Assembly: GCF_003312915.1 (NCBI RefSeq)
Contig: NZ_CP030261.1
Span: 4,588,001-4,652,000 of the forward strand
DNA from: Flavobacterium fluviale
Lineage (GTDB): Bacteria; Bacteroidota; Bacteroidia; Flavobacteriales; Flavobacteriaceae
Length of the DNA stretch: 64,000 bases
Reading direction: 5' to 3'
This document shows positions 17,037 to 26,100 of this stretch, piece by piece; the first letter of the stretch is position 1; each line of letters starts with the position of its first letter. The notes beneath the pieces are model-generated. The model made no database searches and was not told the origin of the DNA. It saw nothing but the letters and a program-made list of their open reading frames with translations. The translations under genes were made by a program, and so were the position numbers.

Positions 17037-18449
17037 ATGCTTCGTCCTTGGTCCTTAGAAATTCAGCTAGACAAAAAATCAGATAAAGCAGTTTATCTGC
17101 AAATTGCCGATGCTGTAATTGATGCCGTAAAAATAGGAAAATTGGTAAGCGGTAATGCGCTTCCGGGAAGCAGGCAGCTTGCCCAACTTTTAAAAGTCAA
17201 TAGAAATACTGTTGTGGAAGCTTTGGATGTATTGACTGCAGAAGGCTGGCTGATAACCATTGACCGAAAAGGAACTTTTGTAACAGATTCACTTCCACAA
17301 TTAATTCCTTCTTCCAAAACTAAAAACGATATAAAAACTACGGTTGAAGAACCCAAAAGTTTTTTAGTTTTTGATGACGGACTTCCAGACAGCCGACTTG
17401 CCCCAATGAATGATTTGGCAAGAGCCTATCGCGAATTGTTCAGTCGGAAATCGCGCTGGCAGATTATGGGCTACAGCAGTGAATTGGGAAATTTGGAATT
17501 TAGAAAATCGATTGCTCAAATGCTGAATTTTAAACGCGGCATGAGTATCTCTCAAGATCAAATCTGCATTACTCGCGGCAGCCAGATGGCGATGTATCTT
17601 GCTTCGCATTGTCTTCTGAATTCTGGAGATGCTATCTTAATCGAAAATCCTGGATATAAACCCGCTTGGGATGCCTTTGAAAATGCAGGCGCAAAATTGC
17701 TTCCTGTTGATGTGGATTCTGACGGATTAAATATCGAGCAAGTCGAAGACTATCTTCAAAAACATTCTAATATAAAAGCGATTTATGTTACACCTCATCA
17801 TCAATTTCCGACTACTGTAACTTTATCTTTAAAAAAGAGATTAAAATTGATCGAATTATCCAATCAATATGGTTTTACTATTATTGAGGATGATTATGAT
17901 AATGAATTTCATTTCGGACAAAGACCAATTCTTCCAATTTCCAGTTATTCGGGTTTGAGAAACTACATATATATTGGGACTTTTAGTAAGATCGTTGCTC
18001 CCGCGCTGCGGATTGGTTATTTAGTGAGTACTGCTGAAAATATTCAGAAAATAGGAAATCATAGAAAAATTATCGATGTCCAGGGCGATAATATTATGGA
18101 AGAAGCGATTTTAAATCTTATTAATGAAGGGAAAATAAAACGGCATCTTAAGAAAGCCAATTTAGTTTACAAAACCAAAAGAGATTATTTCGAAAGTATT
18201 TTAAATCAATATCTTCAAAACAAAATCACTTTTACCAAACCAGAAGGAGGTTTAGCTTTTTGGATCGTTCCTAAATCAGAAATAAATGTTTTGGAAGTTT
18301 ACGAAAAACTAAAATCACAAGGCATTCAGATTATGAGTCCAGAAAAATTTAGTTATGAGAAACCTATTAAAGGATTTCGTCTTGGTTATGCTTCTCTTTC
18401 AGAAAAACAAATGGAAGAAGGTTTAAAAGCGCTTTCAAGATTACTATAA
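17037..18449 (+). CDS. MocR/PdxR-type PLP-dependent transcriptional regulator
   Basis: The 470-residue fusion has an N-terminal GntR winged helix (about 14-82, with GKLVSGNALPGSRQLAQLL and NRNTVVEAL) joined to a fold-type I aminotransferase-like domain (about 115-470). The PLP-binding lysine is K318 in GTFSKIVAPALRIG, and EDDYDNEF supplies the conserved Asp/Tyr region. MocR proteins sense PLP or amino-compound aldimines and control vitamin B6 or amino-acid genes. A YggS-type PLP protein preceded by palindromes lies 0.5 kb downstream and is a plausible target. Confidence 0.93.
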   Translation: MLRPWSLEIQLDKKSDKAVYLQIADAVIDAVKIGKLVSGNALPGSRQLAQLLKVNRNTVVEALDVLTAEGWLITIDRKGTFVTDSLPQLIPSSKTKNDIKTTVEEPKSFLVFDDGLPDSRLAPMNDLARAYRELFSRKSRWQIMGYSSELGNLEFRKSIAQMLNFKRGMSISQDQICITRGSQMAMYLASHCLLNSGDAILIENPGYKPAWDAFENAGAKLLPVDVDSDGLNIEQVEDYLQKHSNIKAIYVTPHHQFPTTVTLSLKKRLKLIELSNQYGFTIIEDDYDNEFHFGQRPILPISSYSGLRNYIYIGTFSKIVAPALRIGYLVSTAENIQKIGNHRKIIDVQGDNIMEEAILNLINEGKIKRHLKKANLVYKTKRDYFESILNQYLQNKITFTKPEGGLAFWIVPKSEINVLEVYEKLKSQGIQIMSPEKFSYEKPIKGFRLGYASLSEKQMEEGLKALSRLL

Positions 18450-18457
18450 AATTAAAC

Positions 18458-18555
18458 GCAGATTTCACGGATTTGCTATCGCAAAGACACAGATAAAACT
18501 GATTTTAAAATCAGCGTAAATCAGCGTTTTCGCGAGAGCAATCCGTTTTATCTGC
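18458..18555. repeat. 98-bp imperfect inverted-repeat element between convergent genes
   Basis: The ends GCAGAT...ACGGATTTGCTATCGC and GCGAGAGCAATCCGT...ATCTGC form a long imperfect stem around an inner CTGATTTTAAAATCAG hairpin. Lying between the MocR stop and the DUF2024 stop, it can serve as a bidirectional end of transcription. Its composite form suggests a mobile intergenic repeat. Confidence 0.6.
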
Positions 18556-18566
18556 TTGCAATTATT

Positions 18567-18830
18567 TTAATTACAATTTTCCATTTCAATAATAGAAAAT
18601 CCATTTTCCCGAATTTGATTTTCAACTTCAATCGGTGCTTTATCGATGTGACAGAAACGGCATTCTTTAGAAGATAAAGTCTGTCCTTCCTGCGCTACAC
18701 TTTTCAGGTATTTTTTTCCGTATTCATAAACTTGTTCCGCATCATTAATATTTTCATCTACCAAAATATCAAAATGCATAATTTTTCCGTCTTTGCGGGT
18801 TACATAAGTATCCCAAACTGCTATTTTCAT
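18567..18830 (-). CDS. DUF2024 family protein
   Basis: The 87-residue protein begins MKIAVWDTYVTRKDGKIMHF, the recognisable DUF2024 start. It ends with a CRFCH motif (SSKECRFCHIDKAP). The function is unknown; the Cys/His cluster could bind metal. It is transcribed divergently from the YggS-like gene across the two palindromes described next. Confidence 0.85.
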   Translation of the reverse strand: MKIAVWDTYVTRKDGKIMHFDILVDENINDAEQVYEYGKKYLKSVAQEGQTLSSKECRFCHIDKAPIEVENQIRENGFSIIEMENCN

Positions 18831-18898
18831 AATTTATTTTTTTTAGTTGTTAACGTTCTTCCTTTATTATAGTACAAAGTTATAACGGGTTTCAAGTT

Positions 18899-18945
18899 AC
18901 TGGATCATCCAGTTTTTTCATTTTTTGAAATGTACTGGTCCAGTA
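18899..18945. promoter_or_regulatory. two palindromic operators between DUF2024 and yggS genes
   Basis: ACTGGATCATCCAGT (18899-18913) and TACTGGTCCAGTA (18933-18945) are palindromes whose centres are 33 bp apart, about three helical turns. They share the half-site ACTGG. The second ends 31 bp before the yggS-like start codon. A MocR regulator is encoded 0.5 kb upstream and a related CTGGACT sits at its own promoter, so MocR binding is a reasonable inference. Confidence 0.6.
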
Positions 18946-18976
18946 GAATTTTGTGGTTTAGATTTAATTTTGCATT

Positions 18977-19708
18977 ATGAAAAACGATATAATTTTTAAT
19001 TTACTAAAGGTGCATCAGCGTATTGAAAATGCCTGTAAAATCTCCGGACGAAATCCGAAAGATGTACAGCTTTTATTGGCCACAAAGACAGTTCCTGCTG
19101 CAAAAATTAAAATTGCAATAGAGGCTGGTGAAACTTTGATGGGCGAAAATAAAATGCAGGAATTACGGGATAAAGATTTTGAGTTGAAAAATATGCCTGT
19201 CGAGCGTCATTTTATTGGTCATCTTCAAACTAATAAAGTCAAAGATGTTTTAAAATATGTAAGTTGCATTCAGTCTGTTGACCGATTAAATCTTGCTGAT
19301 GAACTGCATAAGCAATTACAAAATCAAAACAGAAAACTGGACATTTTTGTGCAGGTCAATACTTCTTACGAAGAGAGCAAATTCGGATTACCGCCAGATG
19401 AAGTTTTGTCTTTCATTAAAAAAATTAAAAGCTACGAAACCTTAAATATCAAAGGTTTAATGACAATTGGTTTACTAGATGTTGAAAAACAAAAAATGAT
19501 TCCATCGTTACGACTTTTAAGAACAATTCGCGACGAAATTTATGCGGAGGGAATTGAAGGATTAACCGATTTAAAACTTTCTATGGGAATGTCTCAAGAT
19601 CTTGAACTTGCGATTGCAGAAGGCTCCAATATAGTTAGGATTGGAACGTCTATCTTCGGAAACCGTTTCTTAGGAAAGGAAATCTGGAATGAAAACATTG
19701 CAGAATAA
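18977..19708 (+). CDS. YggS/PLPBP-family pyridoxal 5'-phosphate homeostasis protein
   Basis: The 243-residue protein is a single TIM barrel resembling the N-terminal domain of alanine racemase. PLP is bound through K37 in LLLATKTVPA. HFIGHLQTNKVKDVL, the SVDR motif and GLSMGMSQDLELAIAEG-like residues (LSMGMSQD) are present and typical. These cytoplasmic proteins buffer PLP and affect amino-acid and keto-acid pools, and have no known catalytic activity. A -7-like TAATTTTG lies right before the ATG. Confidence 0.95.
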   Translation: MKNDIIFNLLKVHQRIENACKISGRNPKDVQLLLATKTVPAAKIKIAIEAGETLMGENKMQELRDKDFELKNMPVERHFIGHLQTNKVKDVLKYVSCIQSVDRLNLADELHKQLQNQNRKLDIFVQVNTSYEESKFGLPPDEVLSFIKKIKSYETLNIKGLMTIGLLDVEKQKMIPSLRLLRTIRDEIYAEGIEGLTDLKLSMGMSQDLELAIAEGSNIVRIGTSIFGNRFLGKEIWNENIAE

Positions 19709-19712
19709 AACT

Positions 19713-19720
19713 TAATTTTG
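19713..19720 (+). promoter_or_regulatory. TAnnTTTG -7 box for the AAA+ gene
   Basis: TAATTTTG matches the consensus. A transcript starting near 19727 would place the ATG at 19739 about 12 nt downstream. It supports the ATG over an upstream TTG. Confidence 0.35.
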
Positions 19721-19738
19721 CAGCAAATTAAACAGCAG

Positions 19739-20443
19739 ATGAACCTGAATGATCTTACCGTAATCGATACCGAAAAAATTGCTTTAGACGATTTGTTTTT
19801 TACTGATGAAAATAAATTGGCACTACTCCAAATTATTAAAGAGCATGAATATATGGAGGAATTAAAGAAATACAATCTTAAAGTTGACAATAAGATTTTA
19901 TTGCACGGAAGTTCTGGATGTGGTAAAACGACGACTGCAAAAGCAATTGCAAATACTTTAAATAAGAAAATTATCATTGTAAACCTCAGCACGGTAATCG
20001 ATGCGAGAATTGGAGAAACTTCAAAAAATTTAAAAGCAATTTTCGACAAAGCTATTCGAGAAAGAGCTGTTTTATTTTTGGATGAATTTGATCAAATAGG
20101 CAAAAGCCGAGACAGCGATGATAAAGATGTAGGCGAAATGAGACGCTTGGTCAATACTATCATTCAGCTTTTTGATTATTTCCCCGCTGATAGTTTATTG
20201 ATTTGTGCCACGAATCATTATGAAATTATTGACAGCGCTTTATTAAGAAGATTTCAGCTTCGTTTGAAATATGAAATGCCGTCTGAAAAGCAGCTGGATA
20301 TTTATTACGATAAAATTGTAAGTCAATTTCCTGTTGACTATCAAAATATAGAAAGACGTTATGCTATTTCTTACGCTGAAGCTTTAGATTATATTCATAC
20401 TTCCATGAAAAAGCAGATTATTGCCGCTTTAGAAACAAAATAA
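19739..20443 (+). CDS. AAA+ ATPase, small single-domain
   Basis: The 234-residue protein is a compact AAA+ module. Walker A is GSSGCGKTT, Walker B VLFLDEFD, the sensor segment ATNHYE, and an arginine-finger-like LLRRF follows. Such stand-alone ATPases resemble the ATPase core of FtsH or proteasome-type unfoldases and often have unknown clients. There is no protease domain or membrane helix. The gene follows the yggS-like gene after 30 bp and carries its own -7 box. Confidence 0.88.
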   Translation: MNLNDLTVIDTEKIALDDLFFTDENKLALLQIIKEHEYMEELKKYNLKVDNKILLHGSSGCGKTTTAKAIANTLNKKIIIVNLSTVIDARIGETSKNLKAIFDKAIRERAVLFLDEFDQIGKSRDSDDKDVGEMRRLVNTIIQLFDYFPADSLLICATNHYEIIDSALLRRFQLRLKYEMPSEKQLDIYYDKIVSQFPVDYQNIERRYAISYAEALDYIHTSMKKQIIAALETK

Positions 20444-20660
20444 AAAAAATTAAATTGGAATTATTTTTTAAAGTTCCATAGAAACGTTTGATTTTAATAT
20501 CTTTTTTAATCATCAGAAGTAACAAACATTCCAACGGAACGTTTTTGTAATGGCTATTATATTTTTTCTACCAATGAAACGTTCCGAGGGAACACATAAC
20601 TGCATGACAAATTTTAATTTTACATACACTTTACTATGAAAAGAGCTGCTGTAGAATTAA
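20444..20660. repeat. degenerate composite repeat downstream of the AAA+ gene
   Basis: The spacer contains GTTCCATAGAAACGTTTGAT, ACATTCCAACGGAACGTTT, TTTCTACCAATGAAACGTTCC and similar blocks. These are diverged versions of parts of the 170-bp inverted-repeat elements found at 39060, 62453 and 62758. No reading frame is supported. Confidence 0.55.
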
Positions 20661-20690
20661 AAAACCCGCTGTAAAAAAATACAACGGGTT
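20661..20690 (-). terminator. intrinsic terminator of the GT2 gene
   Basis: AACCCGCTGTA and TACAACGGGTT form a stem with one mismatch and an A-rich loop. On the minus strand it is followed by a T run. It lies 50 bp past the glycosyltransferase stop codon. Confidence 0.75.
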
Positions 20691-20739
20691 ATTGTTCACT
20701 TGGGTGGAGTTTTATAGTGAAATAAAAAGTGTTCGAAAT

Positions 20740-22185
20740 TTATAAGCCTCTTGTTAACCAACCTCTTTTGCTAGCTGTTGCTATGGCATAAGGTGCAATC
20801 CAGAATAAACTGAAAGTATAAAAAAGACTGTATGAATAGGCCCAGAAAGATTCTGAAAGCGTATATCTTTTTGCATAAAACAACATAGTAAAACTTGAGA
20901 AAACCAAGATTGCTAATAATGTTGAGCTTAAAAATAATATTGGATGAACCACAATAAAGAACAACATAAATAATAAGAACGGGTACGTCATTATAATTTT
21001 AAAAGACTGATTTAAAAAGAAAAGTCTTGCTCCAAATTTTGATTCTTTTCTAAAATCTTTAAAAGCATATTTAGCCATCATAAGATTTTCACGAACGTTA
21101 CTTCTGCTCCATCTGATAAACATTTTGTATAATCCTTTGTAATCTTCCGGCACGTTTGTTAATACAACTGCATTTCTTTGAAATAATACATGGAAACCTT
21201 GTTTCAAGATCATGTTGGTCATGGCACGGTCTTCACCAATATCAGATGGCTGTCCCATAAAAGTCTGGTTGATCCATTCTGGGAGACAGTTAAATACTGC
21301 ATCTCTTCTATAAGCTGCTAAAGCTCCTGGAGTACATAATACAGATCCTGCCTGACTTTCTGCAGAACGCTGGAATTCAAAGCTCATTACGAAACTTACA
21401 TTAAGCATTTTTGGTAAAATTGCCTTTTTATTGTTCAAAACCTGAACGTTTCCTGCAACAGCACCACATTTTTTGTTTACTACAAACGGACTTACTAAGT
21501 TTCTTAAAGTATCTTTTTTAACAATAGAATCACTATCTACAGTTACAAAGATTTCTCCTGTTCCTAATTTAAATCCTCTGTATAAGGCGTGGCGTTTACC
21601 TGCATTTTTAGGCTGTTGAAAAATGGTTACTCTATCTCCTAATTTTGCTTTTGCTTCCTGCATCCAATACCAAGTATCATCTTTACTTCCATCGTCAATA
21701 GCTAAAAGCTGTAATTTTTCTGCTGGGTAATCACTTTCTGCAAGGCTCATTAAAGTATCCCATACTAGTTTACCTTCATTATAAGCAGGAACGATGATGG
21801 TACACGTTGGCAGTAAATCGTCTGAAACAGATGGAATTGATTTATATCTTAAGTATAAATAAGAGCTGTACAAGAAAACTCCTGTTTGATAAAAGAATAA
21901 AATTGTAGTTATAATTAAAAATGGCAATCCCCATGTTGAAGCAATTCTTTCAAAATGAAATTGCTCAAAATCGTCTTGCAGTTGAAATACTAAATATACA
22001 CCTGCAATCATCAATAAAAATGTTGCAATAAGAACCGCTAATCCAAACGGACTTGTTGGTCTTTCTACGTGTACTTTTTGTGTTTTTTCTTTAGTTCCAA
22101 AAAAAGAACTGTTTAATGATTTTTCGCTGATAGCCGAACTATTGTTCGAGTAAAATTGTTCTGAGATAATTGTTTCGCTTTCCAT
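20740..22185 (-). CDS. membrane-bound processive family 2 glycosyltransferase
   Basis: The 481-residue enzyme has two N-terminal membrane helices (about 50-70, 88-112), a cytoplasmic GT-A domain, and three or four C-terminal helices. The GT domain has VPAYNEGKLV, DDGSKDDTW, the metal-binding DSDS, GEDRAMTN (acid/base region) and IRWSRSNVRE. The layout matches hyaluronan- or poly-N-acetylglucosamine-type synthases that polymerise and export a polysaccharide. The QxxRW motif is altered, with Met where Gln is usual (MFIRW, W359). It stands alone, so the polymer cannot be named. Confidence 0.88.
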   Translation of the reverse strand: MESETIISEQFYSNNSSAISEKSLNSSFFGTKEKTQKVHVERPTSPFGLAVLIATFLLMIAGVYLVFQLQDDFEQFHFERIASTWGLPFLIITTILFFYQTGVFLYSSYLYLRYKSIPSVSDDLLPTCTIIVPAYNEGKLVWDTLMSLAESDYPAEKLQLLAIDDGSKDDTWYWMQEAKAKLGDRVTIFQQPKNAGKRHALYRGFKLGTGEIFVTVDSDSIVKKDTLRNLVSPFVVNKKCGAVAGNVQVLNNKKAILPKMLNVSFVMSFEFQRSAESQAGSVLCTPGALAAYRRDAVFNCLPEWINQTFMGQPSDIGEDRAMTNMILKQGFHVLFQRNAVVLTNVPEDYKGLYKMFIRWSRSNVRENLMMAKYAFKDFRKESKFGARLFFLNQSFKIIMTYPFLLFMLFFIVVHPILFLSSTLLAILVFSSFTMLFYAKRYTLSESFWAYSYSLFYTFSLFWIAPYAIATASKRGWLTRGL

Positions 22186-22718
22186 GCTTATACCTGTTTG
22201 ATTTCTTGAATATGGCTTTTAGTAAAAATCTTTTCTTTCTTAATTTATTTGTAACTCGTATGGGTGAGCAACAATAAAAACAAACGCATCAAAGATTTTG
22301 ACATAAACACAATTTGCAAGCGTCGTGCCAATACGGTTTAAAACTGGTGTAGAGGCTTTTAGCAAAAACAGGCAGAGAAATAGTGTGTAATTATTTTACA
22401 CTTTGTGCATATAGTATACAGCAAAAAACAAAATTAAGGAGCAAAAAAGCCAGATTCTAAAAGGGATTTGAGAGTTTATTGTTCCCTTCTGTTTAAAAAT
22501 TTCTTTCGATTAAAAGCTTAAAAGAAATAGCTCTAAAAAAATCATTTTAAGCAAAACAATTCTATAGTATACTAACGTAAAATTTTGAATTTAATTGTAT
22601 GATGTGATTTTTTTCACCAATCAAAAAAACATTCTTGATAAAAAAACAGGAATTCTTACTTAAAAAAGTTAAATTTATCGAGATATAATTAACAATAAAT
22701 TTTAGGAGACTAAAAACA
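22186..22718. other. 533-bp divergent intergenic region, no gene seen
   Basis: AT-rich DNA between the GT2 gene and the receiver gene. It should contain both promoters. I see no supported reading frame and no clear hairpin. An AGGAGA ribosome-binding-like element lies about 11 nt before the receiver ATG, which is unusual here, since most genes in the window lack one. Confidence 0.5.
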
Positions 22719-23165
22719 ATGAATACAAAGCATTACAATCTTTTGTTAGCTGATGATGATGAAGATGACTGTGATTTTTTTAAGGAAGCCCTCGATGAAA
22801 TTTCCATTGAGACTAGCCTTAACATGGTTCACGACGGCGTACAATTGATGGATTATTTAAAAGCGAACGAATCAAAACTTCCAGATGTTGTTTTTCTTGA
22901 CTTAAATATGCCTCGAAAAAACGGTCTGGAATGTCTGGCTGAAATCAAAGATGATGAAAAGCTGAAAGAACTTCCAATTATAATTTTCTCGACTTCCTTA
23001 GACAGCGAAATTGTAAATAATTTATATAAAAACGGGGCTTCGTTCTACATTCGAAAACCTGGTGATTTTTCCAAACTTAAAAAAGTAATTGAAAACGCAC
23101 TGACAAACGCATCCGAAAATAATTTTAAACAGCCTGAAAGAGCTCATTTTATACTGCAACCCTAA
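22719..23165 (+). CDS. single-domain response regulator (receiver only)
   Basis: The 148-residue protein is a bare CheY-like receiver. The acidic pocket is DDDEDD near residue 10, the phospho-acceptor is D61 in VFLDLNMP, and the switch positions are FSTS and the lysine in IRKP. The DLNMPRKNGLECL pattern is typical of the Rcp1 type found next to PAS kinases. It ends 12 bp before the large kinase gene and should be its direct partner. No output domain is present. Confidence 0.93.
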   Translation: MNTKHYNLLLADDDEDDCDFFKEALDEISIETSLNMVHDGVQLMDYLKANESKLPDVVFLDLNMPRKNGLECLAEIKDDEKLKELPIIIFSTSLDSEIVNNLYKNGASFYIRKPGDFSKLKKVIENALTNASENNFKQPERAHFILQP

Positions 23166-23177
23166 ATCTTCTTTGGA

Positions 23178-26100
23178 ATGAACCGTAAAAAAAAGGAACA
23201 TTATTTTCTGTCCGAAGGAGGAGAAATGGGCGATTTAATTCGTGATGCCGACTGGAGTAAAACGCCTTTGGGAGATCCAGAGAAGTGGCCTCAGAGTTTA
23301 AAAACGATGACTGCCATGATGCTCAGCAATCCTTTTGGAATGTATATTGCGTGGGGGAAAAATCATACGCAGTTGTACAATGATGCCTTCCGACCAATTT
23401 TAGGTGCTTTAAAACATCCAGACGCATTAGGAGGAAATTCGCGGGAAACATTTGCCGAAATCTGGGATACCATTGGTCCAATGTTCGCAGATGTAATGAA
23501 AGGAAAATCGGTTAGTTTTCCAGACTTTAAAGTTTCGCTTCACAGAAATGGATACACAGAAGATTGTTTCTTTGATTTTTCGTACACTCCAATTAAAATC
23601 GAAGACGGTTCAGTTGGCGGTATTTTGGTTACCGTAATAGAAACTACAGAAAAGAAAATTGTTGCAGATGCCTTACAGGAAAGTAATGCAAGATTTGTCA
23701 AAAATATTATGCAGGCGCCTATCGCGATGTGTATTTTTAGAGGAAAAAATCATATCGTTGAAATCGCCAATCAGCAAATGCTGGAACTTTGGGGAACAAA
23801 GGCAGAAACCGTTATTAACCAGCCCATTTTTGAGACTCTGCCTCAATTAAAAAAACAAGGTCTTGACAAAATTCTGCATACTGTTTTTAGTAACGGCGAA
23901 AAAATTACAACTGACGAACTGTTTGTTCAACTAAATCGAAATGGGCAGACAGAAAACACCTATATCAATTTTGTTTATGAAGCTTTAAGAGAAGCAGACG
24001 GAACAATTTCTGGTGTCGCAGCAATTGCAACCGAAGTTACAGCGCAGGTTCTCGCACGTTCTAAAGTTGAAGAAAGTGAACAAAAAATACGACAATTGGT
24101 TGAAAATGCCCCATTTCCTATCGCAGTTTATACTGGTAAAGAAATGCGTATTGAACTTGCCAATGAATCGATTATAAAAATTTGGGGAAAAGGTCCAGAC
24201 GTAATAGGAAAAACATATAAAGAAATTCTTCCCGAATTACACAATCAATCTATTTTTGAACAGGTTGCCACTGTTTTTGAAACAGGACAATCCTTTCATT
24301 CCAGAAACAGCCGAGTTGACATTGTAGTCGATAATTTATTACAGCCCTTCTATTTCAATTACAGCTTTACGCCTTTGTATGACGTAAACGGAAAAATCTA
24401 TGGCGTAATGAATACCGCCGCAGACCTTACAGATTTATATTCGGCCAAACAGATAATAGAAGAAAATGAGCAGAATTTAAGCAGTATCGTTCTTCAGGCG
24501 CCAATCGGAATTTGTTTAGTTGATGCAGCTACGTTGATAAGCGAAATTGTAAATGATAGTTTTGTCGAAGTTGCCGGAAAACCTTATGAAGAAATTGCTG
24601 GAAAACACTATTGGGATACTTTTGCCGAAGTAAAACCGTTTTACGAAAAAGAACTTCAAAAAGTAATTGATGAAGGAATTCCGTTTTATGCCAACGAGGT
24701 AGAAATGGAACTTATCAGACATGGCAAAAAAGAAAAAATATTTGTCACTTTTGTTTATTCTCCCTTAAAAAATATAGATAATAAGGTTACCAAAATAGCG
24801 ATTTGGGTTCTAGACAACACTCCGCAAGTTACTGCCAGACAAGAAATTGAAGAAGCAGATAAACGTTTTAGAAATACCGTAAAACAAGCTCCCGTTGGAA
24901 TTACAATTTTACGCGGTCCCAACCACGTAGTAGAAATGGCCAACGAAGCTTATTTAAAATTAGTGGCCCGCGAAGAAAGTACTTTTGTAGGCAGACCTTT
25001 ATTTGACTCTTTGCCAGAAGTAAAAGATTCTGTCAGTGATCTTTTGAATACTGTTTTTACCACTGGAATTCCGTATCATGGAAACGAAATGGCTATTCCT
25101 TTAAATCGATATGGCAAACAAGGAATCTGGTATTTTGATTTTCTTTATCATCCGCTGAAGGAAGAAAATGGCGAAATTACTGGTATTATCGTAACGGTAA
25201 CAGAAGTCAGCGAGAAAGTAGAAGCTAGAAAACAAATAGAACTAAACGAAGACCGTCTTAAAATTGTTGTAGAAGCCAGCGAATTGGGAACTTGGGAACT
25301 GAATGTTAAAAACAGATTTCCAATTTATTCTAAAAGATATCTCGAAATTATTGGCGGTTATACAGAAGACGTTACGCTTACTCATGAAGAATTACTGGCA
25401 CATCTTCACCCAGATGATATGCATATTCGAAATAAAGCATTTAAAGATGCATTAAGTTCTGGTGTACTTCATTACGAAGCACGAGTGATTTGGAAAGATC
25501 AATCGGTGCACTGGGTAGAAGGAAAAGGTAAAGTTTTTTATAATGAAAATAAAGAAGCTGAAAAACTCATTGGAACTGTTAGGGAAATAACGGAAGAAAA
25601 AAAATATCAGCAGCAAATTGAAGAAAGCGAAAAAAAATTACGCAATCTGATTATGCAGTCACCTGTGCCTAAAGCAATTTTACGAGGAGATAATTTTGTA
25701 ATCGAAATGGCGAATTTTGCCCTCTTAAATAATATTTGGAAAAAAAGGGAAGCCGATGTTGCAGGACAAAATATTTTAGAATTATTTCCTGAACTTGCAA
25801 AACAAAAATACGCACGCTTGTTAAAAGAAGTGTATGACTCTGGAATAACTTATTCAGAATCAGAATCGCTTCTTTATATAAATGACATCAATTCTGTCTC
25901 ACAATTTTATGTTGATTTTGAATTTGCGCCCCTCCGCGAAAGCGATAATTCAATTTCTGGAATTAGATTGACGCTTATTGACGTTACAGAAAAAGTTGAA
26001 GCCAGAAAAAAAATCGAAGAAAGCGAGAAGAGATTTCGTTCTTTAACAGAAAGTATTCCGCAGCTGATTTGGGAAACAGATGCTGAAGGAAATTCCCTTT

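Noticed and set aside
20444..20660. Possible small RNA gene between AAA+ and GT2 genes
   Set aside because: The hairpins match degraded parts of the dispersed repeat and no promoter box was seen.
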